From assembly GCA_033764875.1 (NCBI GenBank), contig JANRIO010000009.1:62001-126000 (forward strand): DNA of 64,000 nucleotides, given 5' to 3'. The stretch comes from AWTP1-13 sp033764875 (GTDB lineage Bacteria; Pseudomonadota; Alphaproteobacteria; Rhizobiales; Hyphomicrobiaceae). Shown here piece by piece: positions 7,671 to 17,166 of the stretch (positions within the stretch are counted from its first letter, which is position 1; each line of letters starts with the position of its first letter). The notes under the pieces were generated by a model. That model ran no database searches, had not been told where the DNA came from, and saw nothing but the letters and a program-made list of their open reading frames with translations. A program made the position numbers and the translations under genes.

Positions 7671-9365
7671 ATGGCGAGACACGGGATGATGGATCTCAGG
7701 CCGAACCGGTCGCTGCGGGCATGCGCCTGCGCCGCTGCCATTGCGGTGGCCCTGAGCCTGCTTTCCGCCCCGCCGCGGCTCGCGTTCAGCGCCGACGACG
7801 GCCAGGCGCAGAAAGCGCGCGACGCCTCCGCCCTCCTCGTGCGCGGCAACATCGACCAGGCCATCGGGCTGTTCACGGAGGCCCTCGAGGATCGCACGTT
7901 GCCGAACGACCGGCGCGCGACGCTCTACAACGACCGCGGCGTGGCGCAGGCGCGGCAGAGCCGGCACCGGGAGGCGATCGAGGACTTCAATCGCGCCATC
8001 CAGCTCTACCCGGAGTTCGCCGCCGTCTACAACAACCGCGGCAACGTGCTGCTGGGCATCGGCGCCGCCAAGGAGGCGATCAAGGATTTCGACCGCGCCA
8101 TCGCGCTGGCGCCGGGCTACGCCGCCGCCTTCTCCAATCGCGCCGGCGCCTACATCAGCCTCGGCCAGGCCGACAAGGCGCTGGCCGACTACGCGCGTGC
8201 CATCGAGCTGACCCCGACCAGCACCGCCGCCCTCAACGGCCGGGGCCGCGCCCACCTTGCCGCCTACCGCCCCTACGCCGCCATCCGCGACTTCACCCGC
8301 GCCGTCGGCACCGACCAGCGTTTCGGCCCCGCCTACAGGAGCCGCGGCGAGGCCAAGCTCGCCGTCGACCTCTACGACGGCGCCATCGAGGACTTCAGCC
8401 GCGCCATCGGCCTTGAGCCGCGCAACGCCGAGACCTATGCGCTGCGCGGGGCGGCCTATCTCGAGGCCGAGAACTGGCCCGCCGCGATCAAGGATTTCAC
8501 GACCGCGATCGAGATCGTGCCGGCCCAGGCCGGCTTCTACGCGCTGCGGGGCCTGGCGCACGCCAAGGCCGATGCCATCGACGACGCTCTCAACGACCTT
8601 GCCAAGGCCATCGAGCTCGATCCGAAGGCCGCGCTCGCCTACGCCTACCGGTCATGGATCTATCGCCTCCAGAAGGAGCTGGACCTCGCCATTCGCGAGG
8701 CCGAGCGTGCCCTCAAGCTCGATCCCGAGAGCCCCGAGGGCCATTGGGCCCGCGGCGAGGTCAATGCCGCGGTGGGGCAATCCGATCAGGCGGCCGCCGA
8801 CTACCGCCGCGCCGTCGAGCTCGGCATGCGCCTCAAGGATGCGCAACGCGCGCTCAACCGGCTGGGCCTCGCCCCCTTCTCGGGTGGCGCCGAGGTGCCC
8901 GGCGCCGGCCGCGAGGGCTGGCGCGTCCACCGGCAGGGCCGCCAGTTCGTGGCCCTGAGCGACAACTATCCGCGGCTGCGCATCAATCTCGAGATCATCG
9001 GCGACGAGCTGCCGCAGATCCTCGACTGGCAGGTGAAGGCGCCGCCCTTCGACGGCATCGGCGTCCTCGTGTTCCGGGCGGGAACCATCCAGACGCCCCG
9101 TGGCCCGGAGGCGGTCGAGCATGCGGCCATCGTCGACCTCACCAACGCCACCGTGGTCTCCGTGCAGGTCAATCGCCAGGGGCCGCGCCAGGCCCGCTGG
9201 ACCTGGGAGGAGGGCCGCGTGCTCGTGGCCAGCGCCGACGGCACCACGGACGAGTTGCAGCTCCGCCAGATCAAGCCGAAGGAGCCGCCGCCGCCCAAGC
9301 GCAACCCCGAGGCCTACAAGAAGCCCCTCAACATTTTCGAGCTGCTGTTCAAGTTCAAGTTCTGA
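7671..9365 (+). CDS. Secreted tetratricopeptide-repeat protein
   Basis: 564 residues. A signal peptide is visible (hydrophobic core CACAAAIAVALSLLSAPP ending near FSADDG), so the protein is probably periplasmic. Residues of about 45-390 form roughly nine to ten TPR units, recognisable from repeats such as AIEDFNRAIQLYPEFAAVYNNRG, AIKDFDRAIALAPGYAAAFSNRA and DLAKAIELDPKAALAYAYRS. The last 165 residues form a separate, mostly beta-type domain I do not recognise, ending in a lysine/proline-rich tail. TPR arrays mediate protein-protein contacts; the partner is unknown. An alternative start lies 15 bases downstream (MMDLRP). Confidence 0.85.
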   Translation: MARHGMMDLRPNRSLRACACAAAIAVALSLLSAPPRLAFSADDGQAQKARDASALLVRGNIDQAIGLFTEALEDRTLPNDRRATLYNDRGVAQARQSRHREAIEDFNRAIQLYPEFAAVYNNRGNVLLGIGAAKEAIKDFDRAIALAPGYAAAFSNRAGAYISLGQADKALADYARAIELTPTSTAALNGRGRAHLAAYRPYAAIRDFTRAVGTDQRFGPAYRSRGEAKLAVDLYDGAIEDFSRAIGLEPRNAETYALRGAAYLEAENWPAAIKDFTTAIEIVPAQAGFYALRGLAHAKADAIDDALNDLAKAIELDPKAALAYAYRSWIYRLQKELDLAIREAERALKLDPESPEGHWARGEVNAAVGQSDQAAADYRRAVELGMRLKDAQRALNRLGLAPFSGGAEVPGAGREGWRVHRQGRQFVALSDNYPRLRINLEIIGDELPQILDWQVKAPPFDGIGVLVFRAGTIQTPRGPEAVEHAAIVDLTNATVVSVQVNRQGPRQARWTWEEGRVLVASADGTTDELQLRQIKPKEPPPPKRNPEAYKKPLNIFELLFKFKF

Positions 9366-9369
9366 TCGC

Positions 9370-9387
9370 CGCGCCCATTTCGGCGCG
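9370..9387 (+). terminator. Short GC hairpin after the TPR gene
   Basis: CGCGCC-catttc-GGCGCG forms a perfect 6-bp stem with a 6-base loop, starting 5 bases after the TPR stop codon. There is no U-tract, so it is only a weak terminator candidate. Confidence 0.35.
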
Positions 9388-9481
9388 CGCCATAACGGAA
9401 TGTTTGCCAGCCCTTAAGCGTTCCGAAGCGAGCTTTACCGTAGGCTGATGGGATCATTCCCGAGGCCCACGGAACTCAGCC

Positions 9482-10294
9482 ATGTTGCGCCCCAGACCTC
9501 GCCTCTTTGCCGTCGTCGGCCTGTTGCCCATGGTCCTCGGGACCGATGCCGGCCAGGCACCCTCGGCCGAAGCCCATACGCCAGCGTCGCTGGCCAAGTC
9601 CGGCCCGCCGCCGCTGACCGCGCGATCCGCCAGCGAGAAGGTCGCGGACATCCCCGGCGTCACCTATCCGCGCTCCGCCCCGCCCGACCTCGTCGCGCCC
9701 GACCTGCCGCGGGAGAGCGAGGAGGCGGGCCCGCGCGCCGAGCCACAGGCCGAGCCCGAGCCGGCGATCGTTCCCGCATCCGAGCCCGCCCCTGCCCCGC
9801 CGCTGAAGACCGAGACCCCCGTTGTCTCGCTCAGGCTCGAGGTCGACCTCGCCGAGCAGCGCCTGACCATCATCGAGGGCGAGGAGACGCGGCACGTGTG
9901 GCCGATCTCGTCCGGCCGCGCCGGCTACGCCACCAAGACCGGCACCTTCCGGCCGAAGTGGGCCTCCCGCATGTGGTACTCGCGCCAGTACGATCTGGCA
10001 CCGATGCCGCACGCCGTCTTCTTCAATGGCGGCACCGCATTCCATGCCACCTCTGCCACGCATCTCCTGGGCCGACCCGCCTCGCACGGCTGCATTCGGC
10101 TGGCCCCGCAGAACGCACGGCTTCTCTATGGGCTGGTGCATCGCCACGGCTACGCCAAGACGGAGATCAGGGTCTTCGGCAGCGCCAAAGTGGCAGGTCC
10201 CGCCACCCGCAAGGGCCGCGGCATCGCCGAGCGGCGCCCGCGCGCCCCGGAGAACGCCAGCAATTCACCCTTCGGCGCCTGGCCGTTCTTCTGA
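9482..10294 (+). CDS. L,D-transpeptidase (YkuD family)
   Basis: 270 residues with an N-terminal hydrophobic signal (about 7-20), a long proline/glutamate-rich linker and a YkuD catalytic domain from about residue 117 to 220. The active-site motif is complete: His183 region (TAFHAT) and SHGCIRL at 201-207 with nucleophile Cys204. L,D-transpeptidases make 3-3 peptidoglycan cross-links or attach lipoproteins to the wall in the periplasm. The variable linker and short basic tail are typical of alphaproteobacterial members. It is probably a single-gene unit, separated from the RND genes by 200 bases. Confidence 0.93.
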   Translation: MLRPRPRLFAVVGLLPMVLGTDAGQAPSAEAHTPASLAKSGPPPLTARSASEKVADIPGVTYPRSAPPDLVAPDLPRESEEAGPRAEPQAEPEPAIVPASEPAPAPPLKTETPVVSLRLEVDLAEQRLTIIEGEETRHVWPISSGRAGYATKTGTFRPKWASRMWYSRQYDLAPMPHAVFFNGGTAFHATSATHLLGRPASHGCIRLAPQNARLLYGLVHRHGYAKTEIRVFGSAKVAGPATRKGRGIAERRPRAPENASNSPFGAWPFF

Positions 10295-10307
10295 AAGCAC
10301 TGGTTTT

Positions 10308-10334
10308 TGAGCAATCTAGGCTTTGCCTTGCTCA
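10308..10334 (+). terminator. Bulged hairpin after the L,D-transpeptidase gene
   Basis: TGAGCA at 10308-10313 pairs with TGCTCA at 10329-10334, with an inner GGC/GCC stem around a TTT loop and a bulge on the left arm. It begins 14 bases after the stop codon. The lack of a downstream T-run makes terminator function uncertain. Confidence 0.3.
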
Positions 10335-10494
10335 GCAATTGCGCGCCTTCCCGGCGTTACAAGCGCCCCCTAAGATGCTAGAAGGTTGGCGCTCTCCGTG
10401 AGCCTCAGCGGTCAGGACGGCGGCCGCACCCCTGGTCCACCTGACGCAGCACCAAGGGACGATCTGGCTGGCCGTAGCGGTCAATTGGTAGCTG

Positions 10495-11733
10495 ATGCAC
10501 ACCCTCCGGGAACGTCTTGTCTCCTGCTTTCGAGGCCCCGTGCCTGCCCGGGCGGTCCTGCTGTCGGCAAGTCTTGCGATCGCAAGCCTCGGCGCCGGCT
10601 GCAACGACCGCTCAGCGGCCCAGACCAAGGCAGCGCCCGAGCCGCCCGTGGTCAGCGTCTCGCGCCCCGCCGAGCAGGAGCTCACCGACTGGGACGAGTA
10701 CACCGGCCGCTTCGACGCGGTCGAGTACGTCGAGATCCGGGCCCGCGTCTCGGGCTACCTGACCGAGATCGCCTTCAAGGACGGCCAGGAGGTCAAGAAG
10801 GGCGACAAGCTCTTCATCGTCGACCAGCGCCCCTTCGAGCGGGCCCTCGAGCAGGCTGAGGCCGAGCTTTTCGCGGCGCGCACCAAGGTCGAGAACGCCA
10901 ACCTCGACGTCGATCGCGGCAAGCCGCTCGTCGAGACCCGCATCATCTCGCCCAAGACCTTCGACGACCGCATGAACCTGCTGCGCGATGCGCAGGCGTC
11001 CGTGCGCGTGGCGGAGGCCAAGGTCAAGTCGGCGGAGCTCGACCTTTCCTTCACCACCATCACCTCGCCCATCACCGGCCGCACGAGCCGCACGCTGGTA
11101 TCGGCCGGCAACTGGATCAGCGCCGGCAACGTCAGCGGCTCCACCCTGCTGACCACGATCGTCAGCCAGAGCCCGATCTACCTCTACTTCGACCTCAGCG
11201 AGAACAACTACATCAAGTACAAGCGCCTCGCCGAGCGCGGCGTCGAGGGCAGCGCTGCCGAGGTCGGCGCCTCGATCCGCATCGCGCTCGCCGACGACAA
11301 GGGTTTCCCCTATTCTGCCCGCCTCAACTTTCTCGACAACCGGCTCGACCAGGGCACCGGAACCCTGCGCGCGCGCGCCCTCGTCGCCAACGACACGGGG
11401 CTGTTCTCCCCCGGCATGTTCGCGCGCGTGCGCATCGCGGGCTCGCCGCCCTACACCGGGCTGCTGCTTCCCGAGAGCGCCATCGGCACCGACCAGACCT
11501 CCAAGTACGTGCTCGTGGTCTCCGACGACGGCACCGTCTCGCGCCGCAACGTGACGCTCGGCCCCTTCATCGATGGACGCATGCGCTCGATCCGCGAAGG
11601 CGTCGCGGCCAGCGACTGGGTCGTCACCAACGGTCTGCAGCGCGCCCGCCCGGGCGGCAAGGTGCAGGCCAAGCGCGTGAGCCTCACGGTGTCGGAGGCG
11701 CAGACCCCGCCCGGCGTCGTCACCAAGCGCTGA
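10495..11733 (+). CDS. RND efflux periplasmic adaptor lipoprotein
   Basis: 412-residue membrane fusion protein. A lipoprotein signal ends in the lipobox LGAGC with Cys36 as the lipidation site. The barrel-sandwich and hairpin regions are recognisable: VEIRARVSGYLTEIAFKDGQ (lipoyl half motif), the coiled hairpin around residues 110-180, then TITSPITGRTSRTLVSAGN closing the lipoyl domain and a beta-barrel with GMFARVRIAG. Such adaptors link the inner-membrane RND pump to an outer-membrane channel. The pump gene follows after 37 bases. No TolC-type channel gene is present, so an outside partner is presumably used. Confidence 0.94.
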   Translation: MHTLRERLVSCFRGPVPARAVLLSASLAIASLGAGCNDRSAAQTKAAPEPPVVSVSRPAEQELTDWDEYTGRFDAVEYVEIRARVSGYLTEIAFKDGQEVKKGDKLFIVDQRPFERALEQAEAELFAARTKVENANLDVDRGKPLVETRIISPKTFDDRMNLLRDAQASVRVAEAKVKSAELDLSFTTITSPITGRTSRTLVSAGNWISAGNVSGSTLLTTIVSQSPIYLYFDLSENNYIKYKRLAERGVEGSAAEVGASIRIALADDKGFPYSARLNFLDNRLDQGTGTLRARALVANDTGLFSPGMFARVRIAGSPPYTGLLLPESAIGTDQTSKYVLVVSDDGTVSRRNVTLGPFIDGRMRSIREGVAASDWVVTNGLQRARPGGKVQAKRVSLTVSEAQTPPGVVTKR

Positions 11734-11770
11734 CCGCTTCGGGGCCGCAACGGCAGCAGGATCGAGACCA

Positions 11771-14700
11771 ATGCCGATCAGCCAGTTCTTCATCTCGCGG
11801 CCGATCTTCGCGATCGTGCTGTCGACGTTCATCACCATCGTCGGCGCCATCGCCTACGTCGGCCTCGGCGTCACGCAGCTTCCCGAGATCGTCCCCCCCA
11901 CCGTCACCGTCACGACGAGCTATCCCGGCGCCACCGCACAGACCGTGGCCGACACCGTCGCCGCCCCCCTCGAGCAGGAGATCAACGGCGTCGAGGGCAT
12001 GATCTACATGTACTCGCAGGCCACCGCCGACGGAAACCTGTCCCTCACCGTCACCTTCGACGTCGGCACCGACATCGACCGGGCGCAGGTGCTGGTGCAG
12101 AACCGCGTGGCGACCGCGACCGTGCGCCTGCCCGACGAGGTCCGCCGCTCCGGCGTGACCGTGCGCAAGCGCTCCCCGGACCTGCTGCTGACCGTGCATC
12201 TCCTGTCGCCCGACCGCACCTACGACCAGGTCTACCTGTCCAACTACGGCGTGCTCAACGTTCGCGACAAGCTGTTGCGCCTCTACGGTGTCGGCGACGT
12301 GACCCTGTTCGGCGTGCGCGAGTACTCCATGCGCATCTGGCTCAATCCAGAGCTCGTCGCGGCCCGCAACCTCACGGCCGAGCAGGTGCTGGAGGCGCTG
12401 CGCGCCCAGAACGTGCAGGTTGCCGGTGGAAAGCTCGGCGAGCCGCCGAGCGATCTCGGCGGCGCCTTCCAGGTGTCGCTGCAGATGAAGGGGCGGCTGC
12501 GCACCGCCGAGGAGTTCGAGAACATCGTCCTCAAGTCGGGCGAGGACGGACGCATCGTGCGCCTCAAGGACGTCGCCCGCGTCGAGATCGGCGCCCTCAA
12601 CTACCTCACCAACGGATACGCCGACCGCAACCCCGCCGTGATCATGATCATCGAGCAGCAGCCGGGCTCCAATGCCGTGCTCGCCGCCAACGGCATCAAG
12701 GCGGCGATGCAGGAGATCTCCAAGTCCTTTCCCAAGGGCCTGGAGCACCGCATCACCTACAATCCGACCGAGTTCGTCGAGGTCTCGATCAAGGAGCTCT
12801 ATCACACCATCCTGGAGGCGGTGATCCTGGTGGTGCTCGTGGTGCTGCTGTTCCTGAAGACCTGGCGCGCCACCATCATTCCGGTGGTGGCGATCCCGGT
12901 CTCGCTCGTCGGCACCTTCGCGGTGATGCAGGGCTTCGGCTTCTCGCTCAACATGCTCACCCTGTTCGGCCTCGTGCTCGCCGTCGGCATCGTGGTCGAC
13001 GACGCCATCGTCGTTGTCGAGAACGTCGAGCGCAAGCTGAAGGAGGGCCTCACGCCCGAGCAGGCCGCCCGCGTCTCCATGGACGAGGTCGGCGCCGCGC
13101 TGGTCGCGATCGCGCTGGTGCTCTCGGCCGTCTTCATCCCGACCGCCTTCGTCGGTGGCATCACCGGCCAGTTCTACCGTCAGTTCGCCGTGACCGTGGC
13201 GACCGCGACGCTCATCTCCATGGTGGTGTCGCTCACGCTGAGCCCCGCGCTCGCTGCCAGGCTGTTCCGTCCGCACGCCGCGCACGACGCGCACACCTCC
13301 CGCCTCATGGCCCCGGTGCATCTCTTGTTCGGTCTCTTCGACAGGCTGTTCGACGCCTTGGCTGTTGCCTACGGCGGATTGGTGCGCGCACTTGCCCGGG
13401 TTTGGGGTCTCCTGTTGCTCGTCTACATCGGCCTCATCGTCTTCGCGGTCTGGTTCGTCGCCGGCCTGCCGACGGGCTTCATTCCGGCCCTCGACCGCGC
13501 CATCCTGATCGTGTCCATCCAGCTCCCGCCCGGCGCCTCCATCGGCCGCACCGACGCCGTCGTGCGCCGCGTCATCGACATCGCGCTCGGCACGCCGGGC
13601 GTGAAGTACTCTAACGGCTACACCGGCCGCAGCGGCGCCACCTTCTCCGCCGCGACCAATGCCGGCATGTTCTTCCTCGTCCTCGACGATTTCCTCGAGC
13701 GCGCCAAGAAGGGCCAGACCGCGCAGCGCGTCGCGGCCGATCTGCGCAGGCGCCTGGGCGAGGTGGAGGAGGCGCAGGCGTTCGTCTTCATCCCGCCGCC
13801 GGTGCGCGGCATGGGCGGCTCGTCTGGCTTCTCCATGCGCCTGCAGGACACGCAGGGCCTGCCGCCGGCCGACTTCGCCCGGATCGGGCAGGAGTTCATC
13901 GCCGAGGCGAACCGCACCCCGGGCCTCGCCAACGTATTCACGACATTCTCGGCCGTGACGCCGCAGATGTTCGTCGACGTCGACCGCGACAAGGCGCAGA
14001 TGCTGCGCGTGCCCATCACCTCGATCTTCGAGGCCATGCGCATCTACCTGGGCTCGGCTTACGTCAACGACTTCAACATGTTCGGGCGCACCTATCGCGT
14101 CACGGCCCAGGCCGACAGCGCGTTCAGGCTCGACCCGCAGAACATCTCCAAGATCCGCGTCCGCTCCACCACCGGCGACATGGTGCCGCTCGGCAGCCTC
14201 GTCACCTTCCAGGAGGTTGCAGGCCCCGAGCGCGTGCCGCGCTACAACCTGTTTCCGACCATCGAGATCCAGGGCGCGGGCGCCGCCAACGTCAGCTCCG
14301 GTCAGACGCTCGACATCATGCGGCGACTGGCGCTCGAGAAGCTTCCGCCCGGCGTCACGTACGAGTGGACCGACCTCTCCTATCAGGAGGCCAAGGCCGG
14401 CAGCACGGGCTACTACATCTTCCTGCTGAGCGTGCTGTTCGTCTTCCTTGCGCTCGCCGCCCAGTACGAGAGCTGGACGCTGCCTATCGCCATCCTGCTC
14501 ATCGTGCCCATGTGCCTGCTCTCGGCCGCCTTCGGCGTCTGGCTGCACGGGCGCGAGATCAACATCCTCACCCAGATCGGCTTCGTGGTGCTGATCGGGC
14601 TCGCCGCCAAGAACGCGATTCTCATCGTCGAGTTCGCCAAGCAGCTCGAGGAGGAAGGCAAGGACACGGTGACGGCCGCAGTGGAGGCGTGCAAGCTGCG

Positions 14701-14956
14701 GCTCAGGCCCATCCTGATGACGTCGCTCGCCTTCACCCTCGGCGTCGTGCCGCTCTACGTTGCCGTCGGCGCCGGCGCCGAGATGCGCGTCGCGCTGGGC
14801 ACGGCCGTATTCTGGGGCATGATCGGCGTGACGCTGTTCGGCCTCATCTTCACACCCGCCTTCTACGTGATGGTGCGGCGCGTGTTCAAAGGCGGCGTTG
14901 CCCGGCGCGGCGGCGCGCCCGCCCCCGCCGGGCCTGGCCTGCAGCCGGCCGAGTAG
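11771..14956 (+). CDS. RND multidrug efflux pump, HAE1 family inner-membrane subunit
   Basis: 1061 residues, the normal size for AcrB-like pumps. It starts with MPISQFFISRPIFAIVLSTF, the classic first transmembrane helix, followed by the porter-domain QLPEIVPPTVTVTTSYPGA segment. The proton-relay aspartates are visible in TM4 (GIVVDDAIVVVENVER). The second half repeats the fold, with NILTQIGFVVLIGLAAKNAI for TM10. It exports hydrophobic compounds by proton antiport as a trimer with the upstream adaptor. No local regulator is encoded beside it. Substrate cannot be read from sequence. Confidence 0.96.
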   Translation: MPISQFFISRPIFAIVLSTFITIVGAIAYVGLGVTQLPEIVPPTVTVTTSYPGATAQTVADTVAAPLEQEINGVEGMIYMYSQATADGNLSLTVTFDVGTDIDRAQVLVQNRVATATVRLPDEVRRSGVTVRKRSPDLLLTVHLLSPDRTYDQVYLSNYGVLNVRDKLLRLYGVGDVTLFGVREYSMRIWLNPELVAARNLTAEQVLEALRAQNVQVAGGKLGEPPSDLGGAFQVSLQMKGRLRTAEEFENIVLKSGEDGRIVRLKDVARVEIGALNYLTNGYADRNPAVIMIIEQQPGSNAVLAANGIKAAMQEISKSFPKGLEHRITYNPTEFVEVSIKELYHTILEAVILVVLVVLLFLKTWRATIIPVVAIPVSLVGTFAVMQGFGFSLNMLTLFGLVLAVGIVVDDAIVVVENVERKLKEGLTPEQAARVSMDEVGAALVAIALVLSAVFIPTAFVGGITGQFYRQFAVTVATATLISMVVSLTLSPALAARLFRPHAAHDAHTSRLMAPVHLLFGLFDRLFDALAVAYGGLVRALARVWGLLLLVYIGLIVFAVWFVAGLPTGFIPALDRAILIVSIQLPPGASIGRTDAVVRRVIDIALGTPGVKYSNGYTGRSGATFSAATNAGMFFLVLDDFLERAKKGQTAQRVAADLRRRLGEVEEAQAFVFIPPPVRGMGGSSGFSMRLQDTQGLPPADFARIGQEFIAEANRTPGLANVFTTFSAVTPQMFVDVDRDKAQMLRVPITSIFEAMRIYLGSAYVNDFNMFGRTYRVTAQADSAFRLDPQNISKIRVRSTTGDMVPLGSLVTFQEVAGPERVPRYNLFPTIEIQGAGAANVSSGQTLDIMRRLALEKLPPGVTYEWTDLSYQEAKAGSTGYYIFLLSVLFVFLALAAQYESWTLPIAILLIVPMCLLSAAFGVWLHGREINILTQIGFVVLIGLAAKNAILIVEFAKQLEEEGKDTVTAAVEACKLRLRPILMTSLAFTLGVVPLYVAVGAGAEMRVALGTAVFWGMIGVTLFGLIFTPAFYVMVRRVFKGGVARRGGAPAPAGPGLQPAE

Positions 14957-14962
14957 GCAGCC

Positions 14963-15838
14963 TCAGGCCCGCCCCTCGGGCTTGGTCTCCGCGGCCTCTT
15001 GCGGCTTCAGGTAGTGGGCGTAGACGTGCATGTAGTCGGCGATGTCGAGCCTCGCGACGCCCGGCACGCTCACCAGGCGCGAGACGTGGGTGCCATCCGC
15101 CTCCAGCAGGTGCTCCACGTATCCGGGCTCCTTCGTCCCGTAGCGCGGCTGCTTGTCGTCGGGAATGACGAAGGCCGTCGACGGCGCCCACACGTGCTCC
15201 GAGCCCTGATGCCGACGCGCGAAGTACTGGTGCACATGGCCCGATGCAACGAGCGTCGGCGTCACCCCGCCGAAGGCCTTGAGCAGCTCGGCCCGCGGCC
15301 CCGGATTGACGAACCGCCCACCGACCACGTCCTCGTCCGCCGACAGGTGGAACAGCGGCTTGTGCACGAGCAGCGCGACGGGCGTCGCGCCTGCCGTGCC
15401 GACGGTCTCGGCGACGAAGCGCAGTTGCGCGTCCGCGCATGGCAGCCCGCTGCCGAGGATCTGCGCGTTGATTGCGACGATGCGCCAGCCGCCCGCGTCG
15501 AGGCACCAGTAGTCCGGCCCGAAGTGGCTCACATACACAGCCCGCCGCGCCTCGCTCACGACCGGGTGGCCCGCAGGTGCCGGCGTATCGGCGCCCTCGC
15601 CCAGGTCGTGGTTGCCGGGCAGGTAGCGGACGGGCGCCTCGATCAGCCCGTGCAGCCGCCGCGCCTCGGCGAGGTCATCCTCAACGGCTGCGCCGTCGAG
15701 CGACATGTCCCCGCTGTTGACCACGAGGTCCGGCCTCGAGGCGTTCACGTGCGCTGCAACGCCTGCAAACCCGGGTACGAAATCGGGCTTTGCCGCACCG
15801 AGGTGCGTATCCGAGATCTGGGCGATGCGGAAGGTCAT
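14963..15838 (-). CDS. Cyclic-phosphodiesterase-like metallophosphoesterase
   Basis: 291-residue calcineurin-like phosphoesterase. The five metal-ligand motifs are present: D-x-H (ISDTHLG, residues 8-14), GD (VNSGDMS), GNHD (LPGNHD), a histidine in LLVHKPLF, and GHxH (ASGHVHQ). The arrangement resembles CpdA/Icc-type enzymes that hydrolyse phosphodiesters in the cytoplasm. The start is the ATG at 15838 (MTFRIAQISDTHLG), which puts the first metal motif at the usual distance. It converges with the RND pump, the stops being 6 bases apart. The substrate is not determined. Confidence 0.88.
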   Translation of the reverse strand: MTFRIAQISDTHLGAAKPDFVPGFAGVAAHVNASRPDLVVNSGDMSLDGAAVEDDLAEARRLHGLIEAPVRYLPGNHDLGEGADTPAPAGHPVVSEARRAVYVSHFGPDYWCLDAGGWRIVAINAQILGSGLPCADAQLRFVAETVGTAGATPVALLVHKPLFHLSADEDVVGGRFVNPGPRAELLKAFGGVTPTLVASGHVHQYFARRHQGSEHVWAPSTAFVIPDDKQPRYGTKEPGYVEHLLEADGTHVSRLVSVPGVARLDIADYMHVYAHYLKPQEAAETKPEGRA

Positions 15839-15975
15839 AGCGAATGCAAGCCTAGCCCGCCGGCGTGACAAGACCTTGACGGGGCACGCGAGACGCCGCA
15901 GCCGCACCAAGCCTGCCTGTTGCTTGCCCCATTGTCGTGCTCTAGCCGTCGGATGCGACCGAGGGAGATCCCGTC

Positions 15976-17136
15976 ATGCTGCACTGTGCCCGTCTTCTCG
16001 CGCCATTTGCCGCCGGCCTCGTGGCGCTCTGCCTCGGCGTGCCGGCGCAGGCGGCCAAGCGGGTGGCCCTCGTCATCGGCAACGCGGCCTACGAGCGCGC
16101 GGGCCCCCTTGCCAATCCGGGCAACGACGCCCGCGACATCGCCCAGGCCCTGACCGATCTCGGCTTCGAGACCATCCTCGGGCTCGACCTGAGCAAGCGC
16201 GATTTCGACGGTAAGGTGCGCGACTTCTCGCGGGCGCTGTCGGGCGCCGACGCGGCCCTGCTGTTCTACGCCGGGCACGGCCTCCAGGTGGCCGGCCGGA
16301 ATCATCTCGTCCCCATCGACGCCCAGCTCCAGAGCGAGCGCGATCTCGACTTCGAGGCCGTGTCGCTCGACTTCGTGCTGCGCCAGATGGAGCTCGGCCG
16401 CGAGGGCAAGACCAACATCGTCATCCTCGACGCCTGCCGCGACAATCCGCTGGCCCGCAATCTCGCGCGCAGCATGGGCACGCGCTCGGCCGGCGTGGGC
16501 CAGGGCCTCGCCCAGGTGCAGACGGGCGTGGGCACCTTCATCGCCTACTCGACCCAGCCCGGCAACGTCGCCCTGGACGGTGCGGAGCGCAACTCGCCCT
16601 TCACCACCGCATTCGTCAAGGCGCTGCGGGAGCCTGCGCGGCCCTTGAACGCGCTGATGACCGAGGTGCGCAAGGGCGTTCTCACCGCCACGGCGGGCCG
16701 CCAGGTGCCGTGGGATCACTCCTCACTGGTGGAGGATTTCTACTTCCGTGCCGCGGCACCGGGAAGCATCCCGCCGCGGCCGACCCCTGCCGACGGCGAT
16801 GCCGCCGCCATGCAGGAGCGGCTGAGGAAGCTCGAGACGGAGCTGGCCCGCAAGACCGACCAGGACCAGACCGTGCGCCTCGTCGAGATCACCAACCTGA
16901 AGGAGCGGGTGCGCCGGCTCGAGGCCGACAACAAGGCCGACCAGCAGCGCATCTTCGACGTCTATCGCAAGGCGGGCGCGGCCGACGACCGCGCCAGCAT
17001 CAGCCGAGAGGTCGGCGCCATCCAGGTGCAGATGGCCCGCCGCAGCCAGGAGCTGCGGTCCCTGCGCGACAACATCGGCAGGCTCGAGGCCGATGCGGGC
17101 ATCGCGCCGCCGGCTGAGGGCACGGCCCGCAATTGA
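15976..17136 (+). CDS. Secreted caspase-family (C14) peptidase with C-terminal coiled coil
   Basis: 386 residues. The signal peptide (hydrophobic core about 8-22, cleavage after AQA) predicts a periplasmic location. The caspase p20-like domain is intact: RVALVIGNAAYE near the start, catalytic His101 in FYAGHG and catalytic Cys154 in LDACRDNP. The last 120 residues (about 270-375) are a charged heptad-like coiled coil rich in Glu, Arg and Lys, ending near an ELRSLRDNIGRLE segment. Bacterial metacaspase-like enzymes cleave after basic residues, but targets are mostly unknown. It is a single gene with a GAGGGA ribosome site. Compare the inactive relative at 43102-44193. Confidence 0.9.
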   Translation: MLHCARLLAPFAAGLVALCLGVPAQAAKRVALVIGNAAYERAGPLANPGNDARDIAQALTDLGFETILGLDLSKRDFDGKVRDFSRALSGADAALLFYAGHGLQVAGRNHLVPIDAQLQSERDLDFEAVSLDFVLRQMELGREGKTNIVILDACRDNPLARNLARSMGTRSAGVGQGLAQVQTGVGTFIAYSTQPGNVALDGAERNSPFTTAFVKALREPARPLNALMTEVRKGVLTATAGRQVPWDHSSLVEDFYFRAAAPGSIPPRPTPADGDAAAMQERLRKLETELARKTDQDQTVRLVEITNLKERVRRLEADNKADQQRIFDVYRKAGAADDRASISREVGAIQVQMARRSQELRSLRDNIGRLEADAGIAPPAEGTARN

Positions 17137-17166
17137 ACGCGGGCCGGGTCCGGACCCGACCGCGGC

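Noticed and set aside
11720..14548. A 942-codon open frame antisense to the RND pump
   Set aside because: Its translation is Glu/Arg/His/Gly-rich low complexity, typical of the antisense of GC-rich genes, and the opposite strand carries an unmistakable pump gene.
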